A stretch of DNA of 64,000 nt from Herbaspirillum sp. Sphag64 (GCF_014192645.1 NZ_JACHYE010000004.1:1-64000); one strand, 5' to 3'. Counted from the stretch's first letter, positions 38,284 through 48,648 are shown. The notes: generated by a model from the sequence alone, not told the origin. Translations and numbers: made by a program.

Positions 38284-38550
38284 TTAGGGCGCGTCGCTGT
38301 CGGGCAGCACGACGTTGACATCAAGCACTTCCAGGTTGCCTTGACGATCCAGCGAGATCTTGATGTCGTCCGCATCGACCTTGGTGTATTTGGAAATGAC
38401 TTCAATCAGTTCCTTGTGCAAGGCTGGCAAAAAGTCATACCCCTGACCCTGACGGCCACCGCGCTCGCGCGCAATGATGATCTGCAGGCGTTCTTTCGCC
38501 GCCGTGGCGGTCTTGGCCTTCGGCGGAAACAGGAAGGAAAGCAGAGCCAT
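38284..38550 (-). CDS. minE: Cell division topological specificity factor MinE
   Basis: Drives pole-to-pole oscillation of MinCD by stimulating MinD ATPase. The 88-residue product has the N-terminal membrane and MinD-contact segment ([26 protein letters not shown]) and the C-terminal dimerisation domain ([20 protein letters not shown]-like). It lies two bases after minD. Confidence 0.95.
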   Translation of the reverse strand: MALLSFLFPPKAKTATAAKERLQIIIARERGGRQGQGYDFLPALHKELIEVISKYTKVDADDIKISLDRQGNLEVLDVNVVLPDSDAP

Positions 38551-38552
38551 GA

Positions 38553-39368
38553 TTACTTACCTCCGAAAATACGCTGCAACAGGCCCGGCTTTTCGTAGCT
38601 TGTGAAGCGCAATGGCAAATCTTCACCGAGGAAGCGGCTGACCAGATCCAGATAGGCGTCAGAGACGTCAGTATCCTTCAGGTGAATCGCTGGGTTACCC
38701 TGGTTGGAAGCTTGCAACACCGATTCGGACTCAGGAATGATGCCAATCAGTGGAATGCGCAGGATTTCCTGAACGTCGGTGTACGACAGCATTTCACCGG
38801 CGTCCACACGCTTGGGGGAATAGCGGGTGATCAGCAGATGTTCCTTGACCGGCTCGCCACCATGCAGGGCGCGGCGCGACTTGGCCTGGATGATGCCGAG
38901 GATACGGTCCGAGTCGCGTACCGAAGAGACTTCCGGATTGGTGACGATGATGGCTTCATCGGCAAAGGTCAGTGCCATAACAGCACCGTGCTCAATACCG
39001 GCAGGGGAGTCGCAGATGATGTATTCGAAGTCCATCTTCGCCAGTTCACCCAGTACGCGCTCAACGCCTTCTTCCGACAGGGCATCCTTGTCGCGGGTTT
39101 GCGAGGCCGGCAGGATGAACAGATTGTCGCAGTGCTTGTCCTTGATCAGCGCCTGATTCAGCGACGCTTCCTGATTGACCACATTGATCAGGTCATACAC
39201 CACACGGCGTTCGCAGCCCATGATCAGGTCCAGGTTACGCAGGCCGACGTCGAAGTCGATGACGACCGTCTTGTGTCCGCGCAACGCCAGTCCCGATGCG
39301 AAACTGGCGCTCGAAGTCGTCTTGCCGACGCCACCTTTACCCGATGTCACAACGATGATTTTTGCCAC
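38553..39368 (-). CDS. minD: Septum site-determining ATPase MinD
   Basis: Membrane-binding ParA/Mrp-type ATPase that recruits MinC and MinE. The 271-residue product has the deviant Walker [13 protein letters not shown] (10-21), switch ICDSPAGIE, and the C-terminal amphipathic membrane-targeting helix ([12 protein letters not shown]). Translation starts at GTG (39366-39368) with AGGAG seven bases upstream. Confidence 0.96.
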   Translation of the reverse strand: MAKIIVVTSGKGGVGKTTSSASFASGLALRGHKTVVIDFDVGLRNLDLIMGCERRVVYDLINVVNQEASLNQALIKDKHCDNLFILPASQTRDKDALSEEGVERVLGELAKMDFEYIICDSPAGIEHGAVMALTFADEAIIVTNPEVSSVRDSDRILGIIQAKSRRALHGGEPVKEHLLITRYSPKRVDAGEMLSYTDVQEILRIPLIGIIPESESVLQASNQGNPAIHLKDTDVSDAYLDLVSRFLGEDLPLRFTSYEKPGLLQRIFGGK

Positions 39369-39448
39369 AAAAGACTCCTTAGAAAATCAGTTAATTTGAA
39401 TGTACTTGTTTGCAGATGCACCGCTCAGCTCATCAGTTGATCAGCCAA

Positions 39449-40249
39449 TCAGCCTTTACCGTTGATTGGCAAGACATCGATACGGTCGCCATTGAGGCGC
39501 ACCTGCACTTGTTGTTGTGCCAGCTCGGCGGGATGGCCATTTTCAAATGTACGGTAGACCCCGGCAATGGAGACCAGTTCAGCTTCCAGACTGGCAGCAA
39601 AGATGCGCGCGCTGGTGTTGCCGCTGGCACCGGCCAGTGCCCGGCCTCGCAAGGGGGCGTACACATGGATGCTGCCATCGGCAATGATTTCAGCGCCATT
39701 ATTGACCGCAGCCATGATCACCAGATCAGCACCACGGGCATAGATTCGTTGGCCGGCACGCACTGGCGTATCGACAATCATGGTGCTGACAGGCTTGGGC
39801 GGTGCTGCTGCTGGTGTCGGAGCGGGCGCTGCTGCGGCCCATGCCGGCTTGGGGGCTTCAGCCGGTGCCGCCACTGCTACTGGCGCTGGCGTGGGTGCGG
39901 TAGCCACTGGTGTCTCGGCCGGTTGCCGTGGTACTGCGCCGCTATCGATACTCAGGCCCTGCGCAATGATTTCTGCGTGCAGGCTCTCGGGCGCGTGGCG
40001 GACCGCCACCGCGTTGAGGCGGTAGCGCTTGAACAAGGCCACCAGTGCACTCCAGGCGATGGTATCGGGCTGGCAATCGAGTGCGGACAGATCCAGCACG
40101 GCGAATTCGTCTTCAAAGAAGTCGGAAACGCCACCGGTCATTTCCTTGAGCGCTTGCTCCAGGGCGGCAGTGTCGGTTTCGTGCAGAATCGCAGAAATGG
40201 CGACCACCGTAGATATTTTGATATCGATCGGTTTGCGGTTTTTTTGCAT
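39449..40249 (-). CDS. minC: Septum formation inhibitor MinC
   Basis: Inhibits FtsZ assembly away from midcell. The 266-residue product has an N-terminal FtsZ-binding domain (1-100) and a C-terminal beta-helix that binds MinD (about 165-260, with APLRGRALAGASGN). Between them is an unusually long Ala/Pro-rich linker of about 50 residues (about 110-160). Start MQKNRKPIDIKIST at 40249 is family-like; the frame extends to 40285. It is first of the minC-minD-minE-regulator unit. Confidence 0.94.
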   Translation of the reverse strand: MQKNRKPIDIKISTVVAISAILHETDTAALEQALKEMTGGVSDFFEDEFAVLDLSALDCQPDTIAWSALVALFKRYRLNAVAVRHAPESLHAEIIAQGLSIDSGAVPRQPAETPVATAPTPAPVAVAAPAEAPKPAWAAAAPAPTPAAAPPKPVSTMIVDTPVRAGQRIYARGADLVIMAAVNNGAEIIADGSIHVYAPLRGRALAGASGNTSARIFAASLEAELVSIAGVYRTFENGHPAELAQQQVQVRLNGDRIDVLPINGKG

Positions 40250-40585
40250 AAATTGTTCAGCGACCGCGCTAACAGCACGGCACAAGCATCATTGCGTTCG
40301 GGGAGCGTGAAATTGTTATATCTCGTCGCGATCAGGCGGCAGCAGGCCGGATACACGATGGTTTTGCATTATACAGTCAGGCTGACGGCGGGATAGCGCC
40401 TCATGGCCGCAAATACAGCAAATTAGGCATGTTCGACAGAAACTGGCGTCGGTGGGGAGGGCGGAGGACGTGCCGGCGGCATCAGCAGCTGGCAGGGTAG
40501 TGCAGAAATGGATGTGGAAATGTTGACGCCGATGCAAGTTTTCAGGCTTACACCGGCGCCGGCAGGCTCAGATTCAGCTGTCGAC
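40250..40585. promoter_or_regulatory. Intergenic region upstream of minC
   Basis: 336 bases without a credible gene. A perfect -10 TATAAT lies on the minus strand (40368-40373), about 120 bases before the minC ATG, without a good -35 at 16-18 bases. The part next to the BMP gene end contains the palindrome CCGGCGCCGG (near 40553), which is not followed by a T-run, so I see no clear terminator for the transporter operon. Confidence 0.35.
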
Positions 40586-41725
40586 TTAGCCCGGAACCTT
40601 GCCGTCTACGCCTTCAACGTAGAATTTGATGCCATGCAGGAAGCCATCATCGGCCACGGCATCCTTGGCAACCACTTCCTTACCGGTATTGTCCTTGATC
40701 GGACCCTTCCAGATCGGTGCGCTGCCGTCAGCGATACCCTTCTTGCGTTCTTCGATCAATGCCTTCACGTCGGCCGGAACATCCGGATTGAAGGCACCCA
40801 GATCAATACCATTTTCCTTGATGCCATTCCAGCTGGTACCACTCTTCCAGGTGCCATCGAGGACGGCTTGTACACGTGCGATGTAGTAGACACCCCAGTT
40901 GTTCATGGAAGCAGCCAGATGGGCCTTGGGACCAAAGCTGGTCATGTCGCTATCCCAGCCAAATGCGTGCACACCCTTCTCTTGCGCAGTTTGCACCACG
41001 GCAGCCGAGTCAGTGTTTTGCATCAGCACGTCAACGCCCTGGCCGATCAGAGTTGTCGCCGCTTCACGTTCCTTGCCCGGATCAAACCACTTGTTGACCC
41101 AGACCACGCGGGTAGTGGCCTTAGGATTGATCGAGCGGGCACCCAGGGTGAACGCATCGATATTGCGGATCACTTCAGGAATCGGTACTGACGCCACCAC
41201 GCCCAGCTTGCCGGTCTTGGAGGTCTTGCCTGCGACGACGCCAGCCAGGTATGCACCTTCGTAGGTGCGGACATCATATTGGGCCAGATTGTCGGCAGTC
41301 TTGAAACCGGTTGCGTGTTCAAATTTGACGTCCGGGAATTCCTTGGCGACTTTCAGCATCGCTTCCATGAAGCCGAAGGAAGTACCGAAAATCAGCTTGT
41401 TGCCATCGGTCGCCAACTGGCGGAATACGCGCTCGGCATCGGCAGCAGACTCAGGGACGTTTTCCACGAAGGTGGTCTTGACCTTGTCACCGAACTTGGC
41501 TTCGACTGCCTTGCGGCCACTGTCGTGGGCAAAGGTCCAGCCAGCGTCGCCAACCGGGCCGACGTAGACGAACGCTACCTTCAGCGGGTCGGCCGCAGGA
41601 GCCGGTGCGGTAGCCGCAGCAGGTGCTGGGGCAGGTGCCGCTTCTTCCTTCTTGCCACAGCCGATCAAGCTGGCGGCGGCCAATGTAGCGAGCATCGCAA
41701 TCGAGGCTCTGCGCGAAATTCTCAT
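40586..41725 (-). CDS. BMP-family (basic membrane/nucleoside-binding) ABC transporter lipoprotein
   Basis: Periplasmic substrate-binding component, 379 residues, with a lipobox ending SLIGC-G (Cys22) and an Ala/Pro linker after it. The core VAFVYVGPVGDAGWTFAHDSGRKAVE is the PnrA/Med (BMP) family signature. This family binds purine and other nucleosides in characterised members. AGGGAGAAATAC precedes the ATG at 41725. It is last of a four-gene transporter operon read on the minus strand. The neighbouring purine genes support a nucleoside or purine ligand. Confidence 0.9.
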   Translation of the reverse strand: MRISRRASIAMLATLAAASLIGCGKKEEAAPAPAPAAATAPAPAADPLKVAFVYVGPVGDAGWTFAHDSGRKAVEAKFGDKVKTTFVENVPESAADAERVFRQLATDGNKLIFGTSFGFMEAMLKVAKEFPDVKFEHATGFKTADNLAQYDVRTYEGAYLAGVVAGKTSKTGKLGVVASVPIPEVIRNIDAFTLGARSINPKATTRVVWVNKWFDPGKEREAATTLIGQGVDVLMQNTDSAAVVQTAQEKGVHAFGWDSDMTSFGPKAHLAASMNNWGVYYIARVQAVLDGTWKSGTSWNGIKENGIDLGAFNPDVPADVKALIEERKKGIADGSAPIWKGPIKDNTGKEVVAKDAVADDGFLHGIKFYVEGVDGKVPG

Positions 41726-41825
41726 GTATTTCTCCCTGGGCAGTGTTGGTTGAGTAAATGAAGCAAAAAAAGCAGCAAGCAATGTGAAACAAAAACAATC
41801 AGCAGCAATGCCGAATACAAAAAAT

Positions 41826-42746
41826 TCAGGAGGCTCCCGGGCGGAACGGCTTGCCCAGTGACGCGGGCATATTCAGCCTGATCCAGTCGGGATTACGCGA
41901 GATCAGTGCCAGCACTACGATGGTCGCCAGATACGGCAACATCGACAGGATCTGGGAGGGGATGGTCACGCCCATGCCTTGCAGATAGAACTGCAGAATC
42001 GTCACGCCGCCGAACAGCAATGCACCGAGCAAGACCCGTGCCGGACGCCAGGTCGCAAATGCGGTCAGTGCCAGTGCAATCCAGCCACGACCAGCGACCA
42101 GTCCTTCGACCCACATCGGGGTATAGACCAGCGACAGATAAGCACCCGCCAGACCGCAGCAGGCACCACCAAACAGCAAGGCCATGAAGCGGATGCCGCG
42201 TACCGAATAGCCCAGTGCATGGGCAGATTCCGGCGACTCACCGACCGCGCGCAGAACCAGTCCGGCGCGTGTGCGATACAGGAACCAGGCAATCGCGCCA
42301 CACAGCAGCAGCGCCAGATAGCTCATCCAGTGCTGGCTGAACAATGCTGCACCGACGAATGGCAGGTCACGCAGCAAGGGAATGCCGGTGCTTTGTGCGG
42401 GCAGGGCTAGACCGACAAAGTGTTGGCCGAGAAAGGCCGACAAGCCGCTGCCGAAAATCGACAGCGCCAGACCGGTCGCTACCTGATTGGTCGCCAGCAG
42501 TAGCGCCAGCCAGGCAAACAAGCTTGCCAGCAGCATGCCGCATGCGGCACCAGCGATAAATCCCAGCAGCGGACTTTTAGTTGCATAACCGACGGCGAAA
42601 CCGGCAATTGCCGAGACCAGCATCATGCCTTCGGCACCCAGATTGAGTACCCCGGCGCGTTCGTTGATCAGCAGACCGATCGCTGCCAGAAGCAGTGGTG
42701 TGCCGGCATTGATGGAAGCGGCGATGAGAGGAGCAAGTTGATCCAT
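41826..42746 (-). CDS. ABC transporter permease (nucleoside type, second subunit)
   Basis: A 306-residue inner-membrane permease with about eight helices. It contains the branched-chain-type permease motif region [26 protein letters not shown], the ATPase-coupling loop. N-terminal [23 protein letters not shown] is typical of the nucleoside (NupQ/YufQ-like) subunit. It follows the first permease by six bases. Confidence 0.9.
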   Translation of the reverse strand: MDQLAPLIAASINAGTPLLLAAIGLLINERAGVLNLGAEGMMLVSAIAGFAVGYATKSPLLGFIAGAACGMLLASLFAWLALLLATNQVATGLALSIFGSGLSAFLGQHFVGLALPAQSTGIPLLRDLPFVGAALFSQHWMSYLALLLCGAIAWFLYRTRAGLVLRAVGESPESAHALGYSVRGIRFMALLFGGACCGLAGAYLSLVYTPMWVEGLVAGRGWIALALTAFATWRPARVLLGALLFGGVTILQFYLQGMGVTIPSQILSMLPYLATIVVLALISRNPDWIRLNMPASLGKPFRPGAS

Positions 42747-42752
42747 GGTGTC

Positions 42753-43841
42753 TTATCCTTGACGTTGCCAGCGCAGGCGATAGTCGATCAGGGTGTCGCA
42801 GGCTAGCAGCAGAAACAGCAGCATGCCCTGGAACACGCCAGTAATAGCCGACGGCAATCCCAGACGCGATTGCGCCAGTTCACCACCCAGATATAGCAGC
42901 GACATGACCAGCCCACCAAAAATGGCACCGATCGGATGCAGACGGCCGATAAACGCCACGATGATCGCAGCAAAGCCGTAACCAGGAGACACCGACGGCA
43001 GCAGCTGACCGATGGGGCCAGCGATTTCAAACGCGCCGGCCAGCCCGGCGAAGCCACCTGAAATCAGCAGGCAGGTCCACAATGCATTGCGACTGGAGAA
43101 GCCGGCATAGCGTGCCGCATGCGGTGCAATACCACCCACGGTCAGTGAGAAACCACGCAGGCTGCGCGTCATGAACACGGTCATCAACAATGCCGCGATG
43201 ATGGTCACCACAAAGCCGATATGCAGGCGCGTGCCATGGATCAGCATTGGCAACATGAATTCATCCGAGAATACTTTGGATTGCGGAAAGTTCATGCCAT
43301 TCGGATCTTTCAGCGGGCCATTGACGGCATACATCAGCAGCAGCTGGGCGACATAGGTGAGCATCAACGAGACCAGAATTTCATTGGCGTTAAAGCGATC
43401 CCGCAGCACCGCAGTGATACTGGCCCACAGCGCACCACCAAGGATGCCGGCCAGAATCATCAGCAGCAGGCCGAATCCGCCCGAGATGCCATGATTGGGC
43501 ACATCCAGCCAGACCAGCATAGCACCGGCACACAGTGCGCCGACCGTAAACTGACCCTCAGCGCCAATATTCCAGATGCTGGCGCGGAAGCAGACGGTCA
43601 AGCCCAGCGCACACAAGATCAGTGGCACCGATTTAAGCAGAAGCTCGCTGAGTGCACGCTTGCCGCTGAACGGATCGATCAGGAACACCTTCAGTCCAGC
43701 GACCGGGTCCTTGCCCAGCAGCAGAAACAGCAGCGAGCCGAACAGCATCGTCAGGACGATGGCAATCACCGGTGACCAGTAAGTCATGGCGCGCGAAGGA
43801 TTGCCGCGCAATTCGAGTTTCAACGGGAATGCCTTAAGCAT
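42753..43841 (-). CDS. ABC transporter permease (nucleoside type, first subunit)
   Basis: A 362-residue permease with about ten helices, of the NupP/YufP-like group. It shows SIWNIGAEGQFTVGALCAG near residue 95 and the coupling segment AARYAGFSSRNALW. It overlaps the ATP-binding gene by eight bases, so the subunits are translationally coupled. Confidence 0.9.
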   Translation of the reverse strand: MLKAFPLKLELRGNPSRAMTYWSPVIAIVLTMLFGSLLFLLLGKDPVAGLKVFLIDPFSGKRALSELLLKSVPLILCALGLTVCFRASIWNIGAEGQFTVGALCAGAMLVWLDVPNHGISGGFGLLLMILAGILGGALWASITAVLRDRFNANEILVSLMLTYVAQLLLMYAVNGPLKDPNGMNFPQSKVFSDEFMLPMLIHGTRLHIGFVVTIIAALLMTVFMTRSLRGFSLTVGGIAPHAARYAGFSSRNALWTCLLISGGFAGLAGAFEIAGPIGQLLPSVSPGYGFAAIIVAFIGRLHPIGAIFGGLVMSLLYLGGELAQSRLGLPSAITGVFQGMLLFLLLACDTLIDYRLRWQRQG

Positions 43842-45390
43842 GGCTGACCTCCGTTGCCTGATCAGCGGCTGGGGTGTCGTGCCAGAGGCCGCTCATCCAC
43901 AGTCCGACCTGCTCACGGGTAGCTTGCTCGATCGGGATGGAGGGAGACAGTTGTCCTTTGGCGATCACATGCAGGCGATCACAGAGGGCAAACAGTTCGT
44001 CGAGTTCTTCGGAGATCACCAGCACAGCACAACCTTCTTGTTTGAGCGCCAGAATTTCGGCATGAATCTGAGCGGCAGCACCAACGTCCACCCCCCAGGT
44101 TGGTTGCGCCACGATAAAGACACTTGGCTTGCGCTCCATCTCGCGGCCCACGATGAATTTCTGCAGATTGCCGCCAGAGAGGCTCTTGGCCAACGCATTC
44201 GGGCCACTGGCCTTGACCTTGAAGCGCTCAATGATGCTGCTGGCGATACGCCGGGTGTAGGCAAAATCGATCATGCCGCGTTTGACGTAAGGCGTCTTTT
44301 GATGTGACAGCAGCATATTGTCCGCCAGGCTCAGACTGGGGACGGCACCCCGTCCCAGACGCTCCTCCGGCACCAGGCCCAGACCGCGTGCGCGGCGCGG
44401 ATTGGGCGCCAGATGGCCGACTGCACTGCCACCCAGCAAAATCATGTTGGGCGCGGCGCGCTGGTCTTCACCGGACAAGGCTGCCAGCAACTCTTGCTGA
44501 CCATTGCCAGACACACCGGCAATGCCGACGATTTCACCGGCGCGGACTTCGCATTCAATATCCTTCAGCTCGGTCGCGAACAGATGCGCCTTCGGCAGGC
44601 ACAAACGGTTGATGAACAACTTGCGCTCGTTACGTCCGACATCGCCGTTACGCTCGCGACGCAGACGGACCAGTTCGTCGCCGATCATCATCCGCGACAG
44701 GCTGGCGCTAGTTTCGTTGCGCGGGTCGCAGGTGCCGGTGACACGGCCACCGCGCATGACGGTCGCGCTGTGGCATAGCGCACGGATTTCGTCGAGCTTG
44801 TGACTGATGTAAAGAATGCTGCAACCTTCGGCCGCCAGCTTGCGCAGGGTCACGAACAGTTTTTCCACCGCCTGCGGTGTCAGTACCGACGTTGGTTCAT
44901 CCAGAATCAGCAATTGCGGATTGGTCAGCAACGCACGGACGATTTCGACGCGTTGACGCTCACCGACCGACAAGGTATGCACATGGCGGTTTGGTTCCAG
45001 CTCCAGGCCATAGCGCGCACCGGTGTCGCGAATACGCGCGGTCAACTCCTGCAGATCGGTATTTGCATCGAGGCCGAGGGCAATGTTTTCTGCCACGGTC
45101 AGCGTATCGAACAGCGAGAAATGCTGGAACACCATGGCGATCCCCAGCTTGCGCGCAATCTGCGGATTGGCGATATGGACAATGTCGCCATTCCAGCGAA
45201 TTTCACCGGCATCGGGTTTGACGGTACCGAAGATGATTTTCATCAGCGTCGATTTACCGGCACCGTTTTCACCAAGTACCGCATGAATTTCCCCTGGGGC
45301 AACACGGAGATTGATATCGTCATTGGCCAATACGCCCGGGTAGGCCTTGCGTATGTGCGCTATGTCGAGACGGGCAGGCGTAGCGGTCAC
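43834..45390 (-). CDS. ABC transporter ATP-binding protein (nucleoside type, double ATPase)
   Basis: A 518-residue protein with two ABC domains. The first is complete: Walker A GENGAGKST near residue 38, signature LSVGERQRVEIVRAL, Walker B LLILDEPTSVL. The second is degenerate: the signature is SLSGGNLQKFIVGRE, but its P-loop (GVSGNGQQEL) lacks the Lys-Ser/Thr, as in RbsA-like and nucleoside transporters. It starts with GTG (45388-45390) after AAAGGAA. It is the first gene of the operon (ATPase, permease, permease, binding lipoprotein). Confidence 0.92.
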   Translation of the reverse strand: MTATPARLDIAHIRKAYPGVLANDDINLRVAPGEIHAVLGENGAGKSTLMKIIFGTVKPDAGEIRWNGDIVHIANPQIARKLGIAMVFQHFSLFDTLTVAENIALGLDANTDLQELTARIRDTGARYGLELEPNRHVHTLSVGERQRVEIVRALLTNPQLLILDEPTSVLTPQAVEKLFVTLRKLAAEGCSILYISHKLDEIRALCHSATVMRGGRVTGTCDPRNETSASLSRMMIGDELVRLRRERNGDVGRNERKLFINRLCLPKAHLFATELKDIECEVRAGEIVGIAGVSGNGQQELLAALSGEDQRAAPNMILLGGSAVGHLAPNPRRARGLGLVPEERLGRGAVPSLSLADNMLLSHQKTPYVKRGMIDFAYTRRIASSIIERFKVKASGPNALAKSLSGGNLQKFIVGREMERKPSVFIVAQPTWGVDVGAAAQIHAEILALKQEGCAVLVISEELDELFALCDRLHVIAKGQLSPSIPIEQATREQVGLWMSGLWHDTPAADQATEVSHA

Positions 45391-45538
45391 TGGGTTCCTT
45401 TCGCGGAAGTCCTGCGCAGCACCAGCAGGGGCTGCAGAGCCTTCTTGTTATGTAAATGTTGTGCGGAATTTACCATAGACGAATTGCCGTTCATGCAGAA
45501 AATTGCAAAATAGGGATCAAGCCAATGCATGACAGTGG

Positions 45539-46321
45539 CTAGTTTCCGTTCTTGCCACGGTGAGCCCAGCCCGTCGTGCGTTTTTCGATGATGGCGAACA
45601 GTTCGTACATCACCATCGCCATGGCGCCAATGACGACCAGCCCGGCGAAGGCCAACGGCATCTTCATCGAGGAACCGGCCGAGACCAGCAGATAGCCGAT
45701 ACCTTCATTGGAGGCATTCATTTCCGAGACAGTGGAGCCGACAAATGCCAGGGTAATGGCGACCTTGAGCGAGGCAAAGAAATAGGGCATCGAGCGTGGC
45801 AGACCAACCTTGAGCAGGATGTCCGAACGCTTGGCACCCAGCACCCGCAATACATCCTCCAGTTCCGGTTCCAGCGTGGCCAGGCCGGTGGCGATGTTGA
45901 CCATGATCGGAAAAAACGAAATCAGAAAGGCGGTCAGAATCGCTGGTCCGGCACCAATGCCGAACCAGACCACCAGCACTGGCACAAAAGCGGCCTTGGG
46001 GAGTGCGTTGAAGGCGGTCATCAATGGATAGACGGCGGCATACAGCAGTGGCGACGAACCGATCAGGAATCCTAGCGAAACACCGACCACGACGGCAATG
46101 GCAAAGCCCGCCATCGTGACCCAGAAGGTACTGAGCGCATGGTGGGCAATCGGTCCGGAAAATTCGATCAGCGCGTCAATGATCGCCAGCGGACTGGGGA
46201 AGATGAATTCAGAGACTTCCAGCGCGCTACAGATGATTTGCCAGAGGACCAGAATGGCCAATAGCAGCAACCAGGGTGCCAGAGTTTTGGCGGCGTGATT
46301 GAGGGAAGGTGATTTTTTCAT
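45539..46321 (-). CDS. ABC transporter permease (SsuC/TauC/ThiX type)
   Basis: A 260-residue inner-membrane permease of the nitrate/sulfonate/NMT1-dependent class with six helices and the coupling motif LGAKRSDILLKVGLPRSMPYFFASLK. It is last of a three-gene operon with the ATPase and NMT1-type binding protein. The ligand cannot be read from the permease. Confidence 0.9.
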   Translation of the reverse strand: MKKSPSLNHAAKTLAPWLLLLAILVLWQIICSALEVSEFIFPSPLAIIDALIEFSGPIAHHALSTFWVTMAGFAIAVVVGVSLGFLIGSSPLLYAAVYPLMTAFNALPKAAFVPVLVVWFGIGAGPAILTAFLISFFPIMVNIATGLATLEPELEDVLRVLGAKRSDILLKVGLPRSMPYFFASLKVAITLAFVGSTVSEMNASNEGIGYLLVSAGSSMKMPLAFAGLVVIGAMAMVMYELFAIIEKRTTGWAHRGKNGN

Positions 46322-46358
46322 GAGGTCTCGTTAGCTAGTCGTCTCGGCGCAGGCAGGC

Positions 46359-47201
46359 TCAGGTATTGCGCACACGGCCGATGTGTTCGCGCAGCTCGTG
46401 CACCAGCGCGTTGAACGGATCGGTATAGGTCACCTCCAGTTCGCGCGGACGTGGCAAAGGGTTGACCTTGCGTGCCACGATGCGGCCCGGATGCTTGCTC
46501 ATGACGTAAATGGTGTCGGCCAGGAAGGCGGCTTCGCGCAGATCGTGGGTGACCAGAATCACGTTGAACTGACGTTGCGTCCACAGGTCGCGCAACACGC
46601 ACCAGAGTTCTTCACGGGTGAAGGCATCGAGCGCGCCAAAGGGCTCATCGAGCAACAACATTTTAGGCTCATGGATCAGCGCACGACAGATCGAGGCCCG
46701 TTGCTGCATGCCACCCGACAGTTGCCATGGAAACTTGTCGGCATACGCTTCCAGGCCGACCGTGCGTAGCAATTGCATCGCACGTTCCACATATTGCTCG
46801 CGGTTCTTGCGGAAGTCATGCCGGTAAGGCTCAACAATTTCCAGAGGCAGCAAGACATTGTCCAGCGTGGTCCGCCACGGCAGCAGTGTCGGCGCCTGAA
46901 ACGCCATACCGACAATTTTCAATGGGCCGGTGACTGGCTTGCCGTCGATGGCGATACTGCCCCGGGTTGGTTTCTTAAGGCCGGTTGCCAGCTTCATGAA
47001 GGTTGATTTTCCGCAACCTGAAGGGCCGACGATGGCGATGAATTCGCCATGTCGGGTCTGCAGTGAAATATCTTCCACGGCAAACGCATCGCTATCGTCA
47101 TAGGAGAGAAATACCCGCTGGAAGTCGACGAAACTATCCTCCGTATTGGGCTCGCTGGCGATTGTCGACGTAGCGCTGGCTGTGGAAGTAAGAGTCTGCA
47201 C
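46359..47201 (-). CDS. ABC transporter ATP-binding protein (SsuB/TauB type)
   Basis: A 280-residue cytoplasmic ATPase with Walker A GPSGCGKST (about 59-67), signature LSGGMQQRASICRAL, Walker B LLLDEPFGALD, and switch His in VTHDLREA. It lies two bases after the binding-protein gene and 37 before the permease gene. The first 25 residues, rich in Ser and Thr, are an extension beyond the ABC core. Confidence 0.91.
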   Translation of the reverse strand: MQTLTSTASATSTIASEPNTEDSFVDFQRVFLSYDDSDAFAVEDISLQTRHGEFIAIVGPSGCGKSTFMKLATGLKKPTRGSIAIDGKPVTGPLKIVGMAFQAPTLLPWRTTLDNVLLPLEIVEPYRHDFRKNREQYVERAMQLLRTVGLEAYADKFPWQLSGGMQQRASICRALIHEPKMLLLDEPFGALDAFTREELWCVLRDLWTQRQFNVILVTHDLREAAFLADTIYVMSKHPGRIVARKVNPLPRPRELEVTYTDPFNALVHELREHIGRVRNT

Positions 47202-47203
47202 GC

Positions 47204-48232
47204 TTATTTCCCCAGCACGTTCAGTTCTTCTTTGGAGGGCAGGAACGCTGCAGTCCAGATCTTGGATGGATCGACACGGGTCTTGGTCGCATAGGTATCC
47301 GACACTTGTGAGGCCATCAGCGTCAGGCGTGGCAGGGAAACCTGACCATAGCCTTCCGCCTTGGCATGCGGCGTGGCAATCGCGCTGGAGATCGCCAGCT
47401 TGAGGCGACGCAGTTCCAGTTTTTCGTCAATCAGACCATCTTTTTCCTTGAGGACCTTGATTGCCGCTTCCGGATTAGCCAATACATCGCGAGTCGCCTT
47501 GGCAAATGCGCGCAGGAAGCCCTTGATCGCCTGCGGATTGGTTTTCATCAGGCTTTCATTGGCAATGATGGTATTGCCGTAAAGCTTGACACCATAGTCC
47601 GGATACATCATCACGTTGAGATCCTGGTCCTTGTAGCCGCGTGCATACAGATTGAGCAGCGAGGTGAAGTAGAAACCGGTAATCGCATCCACATCACCGC
47701 GTGCGAGCATGGTTTCGCGCAGCGGTGGGTCCATGCTGATCCAGTTTGCTTTGGAGGCATCCAGGCCGTTGGCCTTGGCAAAGATCGGAAATGCACGGCG
47801 TCCGGCGTCGAACACTGGTGAGCCGAGTTTCTTGCCGATCAGATCCGCAGGTGTCTTGATACCGGTTTTCTTGAGCGAGAAGATGGCGGCAGGTGTGTCG
47901 TTATAGACCATCATGACAGCCATCGGCTTGCCCGGGGTATTCGGATTGTTGGCAGTGAATTCCATCAGCGCGGCCATGTCAGCGAAGCCCATGTCATAGG
48001 TGCCAGAGGCAACCCGGTTGACCGCATTGCCAGAACCGTTGCCGGCGTCAATCGTTACATCCAGTTTTTCCTGATCAAAATAACCTTTGGATTTTGCTAC
48101 CAGAAACAATGCCGCAGGCCCCTCAAAGCGCCAGTCGAGCTGGAACTTGATTTTGGTCTGCGCCATGGCGCTGGAACAGGCTGCACCGAGCAGCAAGGCA
48201 GCGGTGTACTTGATGAAGCGATTGCTAGGCAT
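47204..48232 (-). CDS. NMT1/THI5-like (SsuA-type) ABC substrate-binding protein
   Basis: A 342-residue periplasmic binding protein with a signal peptide cleaved after SAMA (residue 24), then IKFQLDWRFEGPAALFLVAKSKGYF, the NMT1 fold signature. The family binds pyrimidines, sulfonates, nitrate, hydantoin-like or related ligands. GGGAGAA precedes the ATG at 48232. Its promoter region carries the same paired operator found before gntR-puuE, which links this operon to purine degradation. Urate, allantoin or another ring intermediate is a reasonable but unproven ligand. Confidence 0.88.
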   Translation of the reverse strand: MPSNRFIKYTAALLLGAACSSAMAQTKIKFQLDWRFEGPAALFLVAKSKGYFDQEKLDVTIDAGNGSGNAVNRVASGTYDMGFADMAALMEFTANNPNTPGKPMAVMMVYNDTPAAIFSLKKTGIKTPADLIGKKLGSPVFDAGRRAFPIFAKANGLDASKANWISMDPPLRETMLARGDVDAITGFYFTSLLNLYARGYKDQDLNVMMYPDYGVKLYGNTIIANESLMKTNPQAIKGFLRAFAKATRDVLANPEAAIKVLKEKDGLIDEKLELRRLKLAISSAIATPHAKAEGYGQVSLPRLTLMASQVSDTYATKTRVDPSKIWTAAFLPSKEELNVLGK

Positions 48233-48482
48233 GTGATGTTCTCCCTTTGAATTGAATGACCAAGCGTGATGGCGCATTGCGCTGGCAAGTCGTTGCAGGG
48301 CTGGGCAGTGTTGCAAATTGCCTGCGTTGTGCTTGCTTGTGCCATCAATTGTTTGAAATCTCCCACAGCCAAAAGCATTTACTATGCCAGCCGTTAAAAC
48401 CTGATCCTCGCCTGTGCTGTTACGGTTGTTGCAACCTGCGGACTGGCATTCTTCTCAAGAGATATATGATTTTGCGAATAGC

Positions 48483-48516
48483 ATTGTCAACAATCATAAT
48501 AATAATTTGCGACAAT
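48483..48516 (-). promoter_or_regulatory. Paired GntR-type operator before the SsuABC-like operon
   Basis: ATTGTCAACAAT (48483-48494), ten bases, then ATTTGCGACAAT (48505-48516). The same layout with the same ten-base gap occurs before gntR-puuE at 53372-53405. The module is about 250 bases upstream of the binding-protein ATG. Confidence 0.6.
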
Positions 48517-48636
48517 CTTGTGCTACGTTGCACCTTAATAGACAAAACGCACCAAAAGACGAGATAACGCGTGGTGCAAAAAATACCTTGGAGACAGGCA
48601 TGAGGCGGAAGCAGGCTGTTCGACACCTTTTTAGGT

Positions 48637-48648
48637 ATTGTCGACAAT
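48637..48648. promoter_or_regulatory. Palindromic operator ATTGTCGACAAT
   Basis: A perfect 12-base palindrome in the divergent region, identical to the one at the puuD promoter (50186-50197). Confidence 0.55.
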
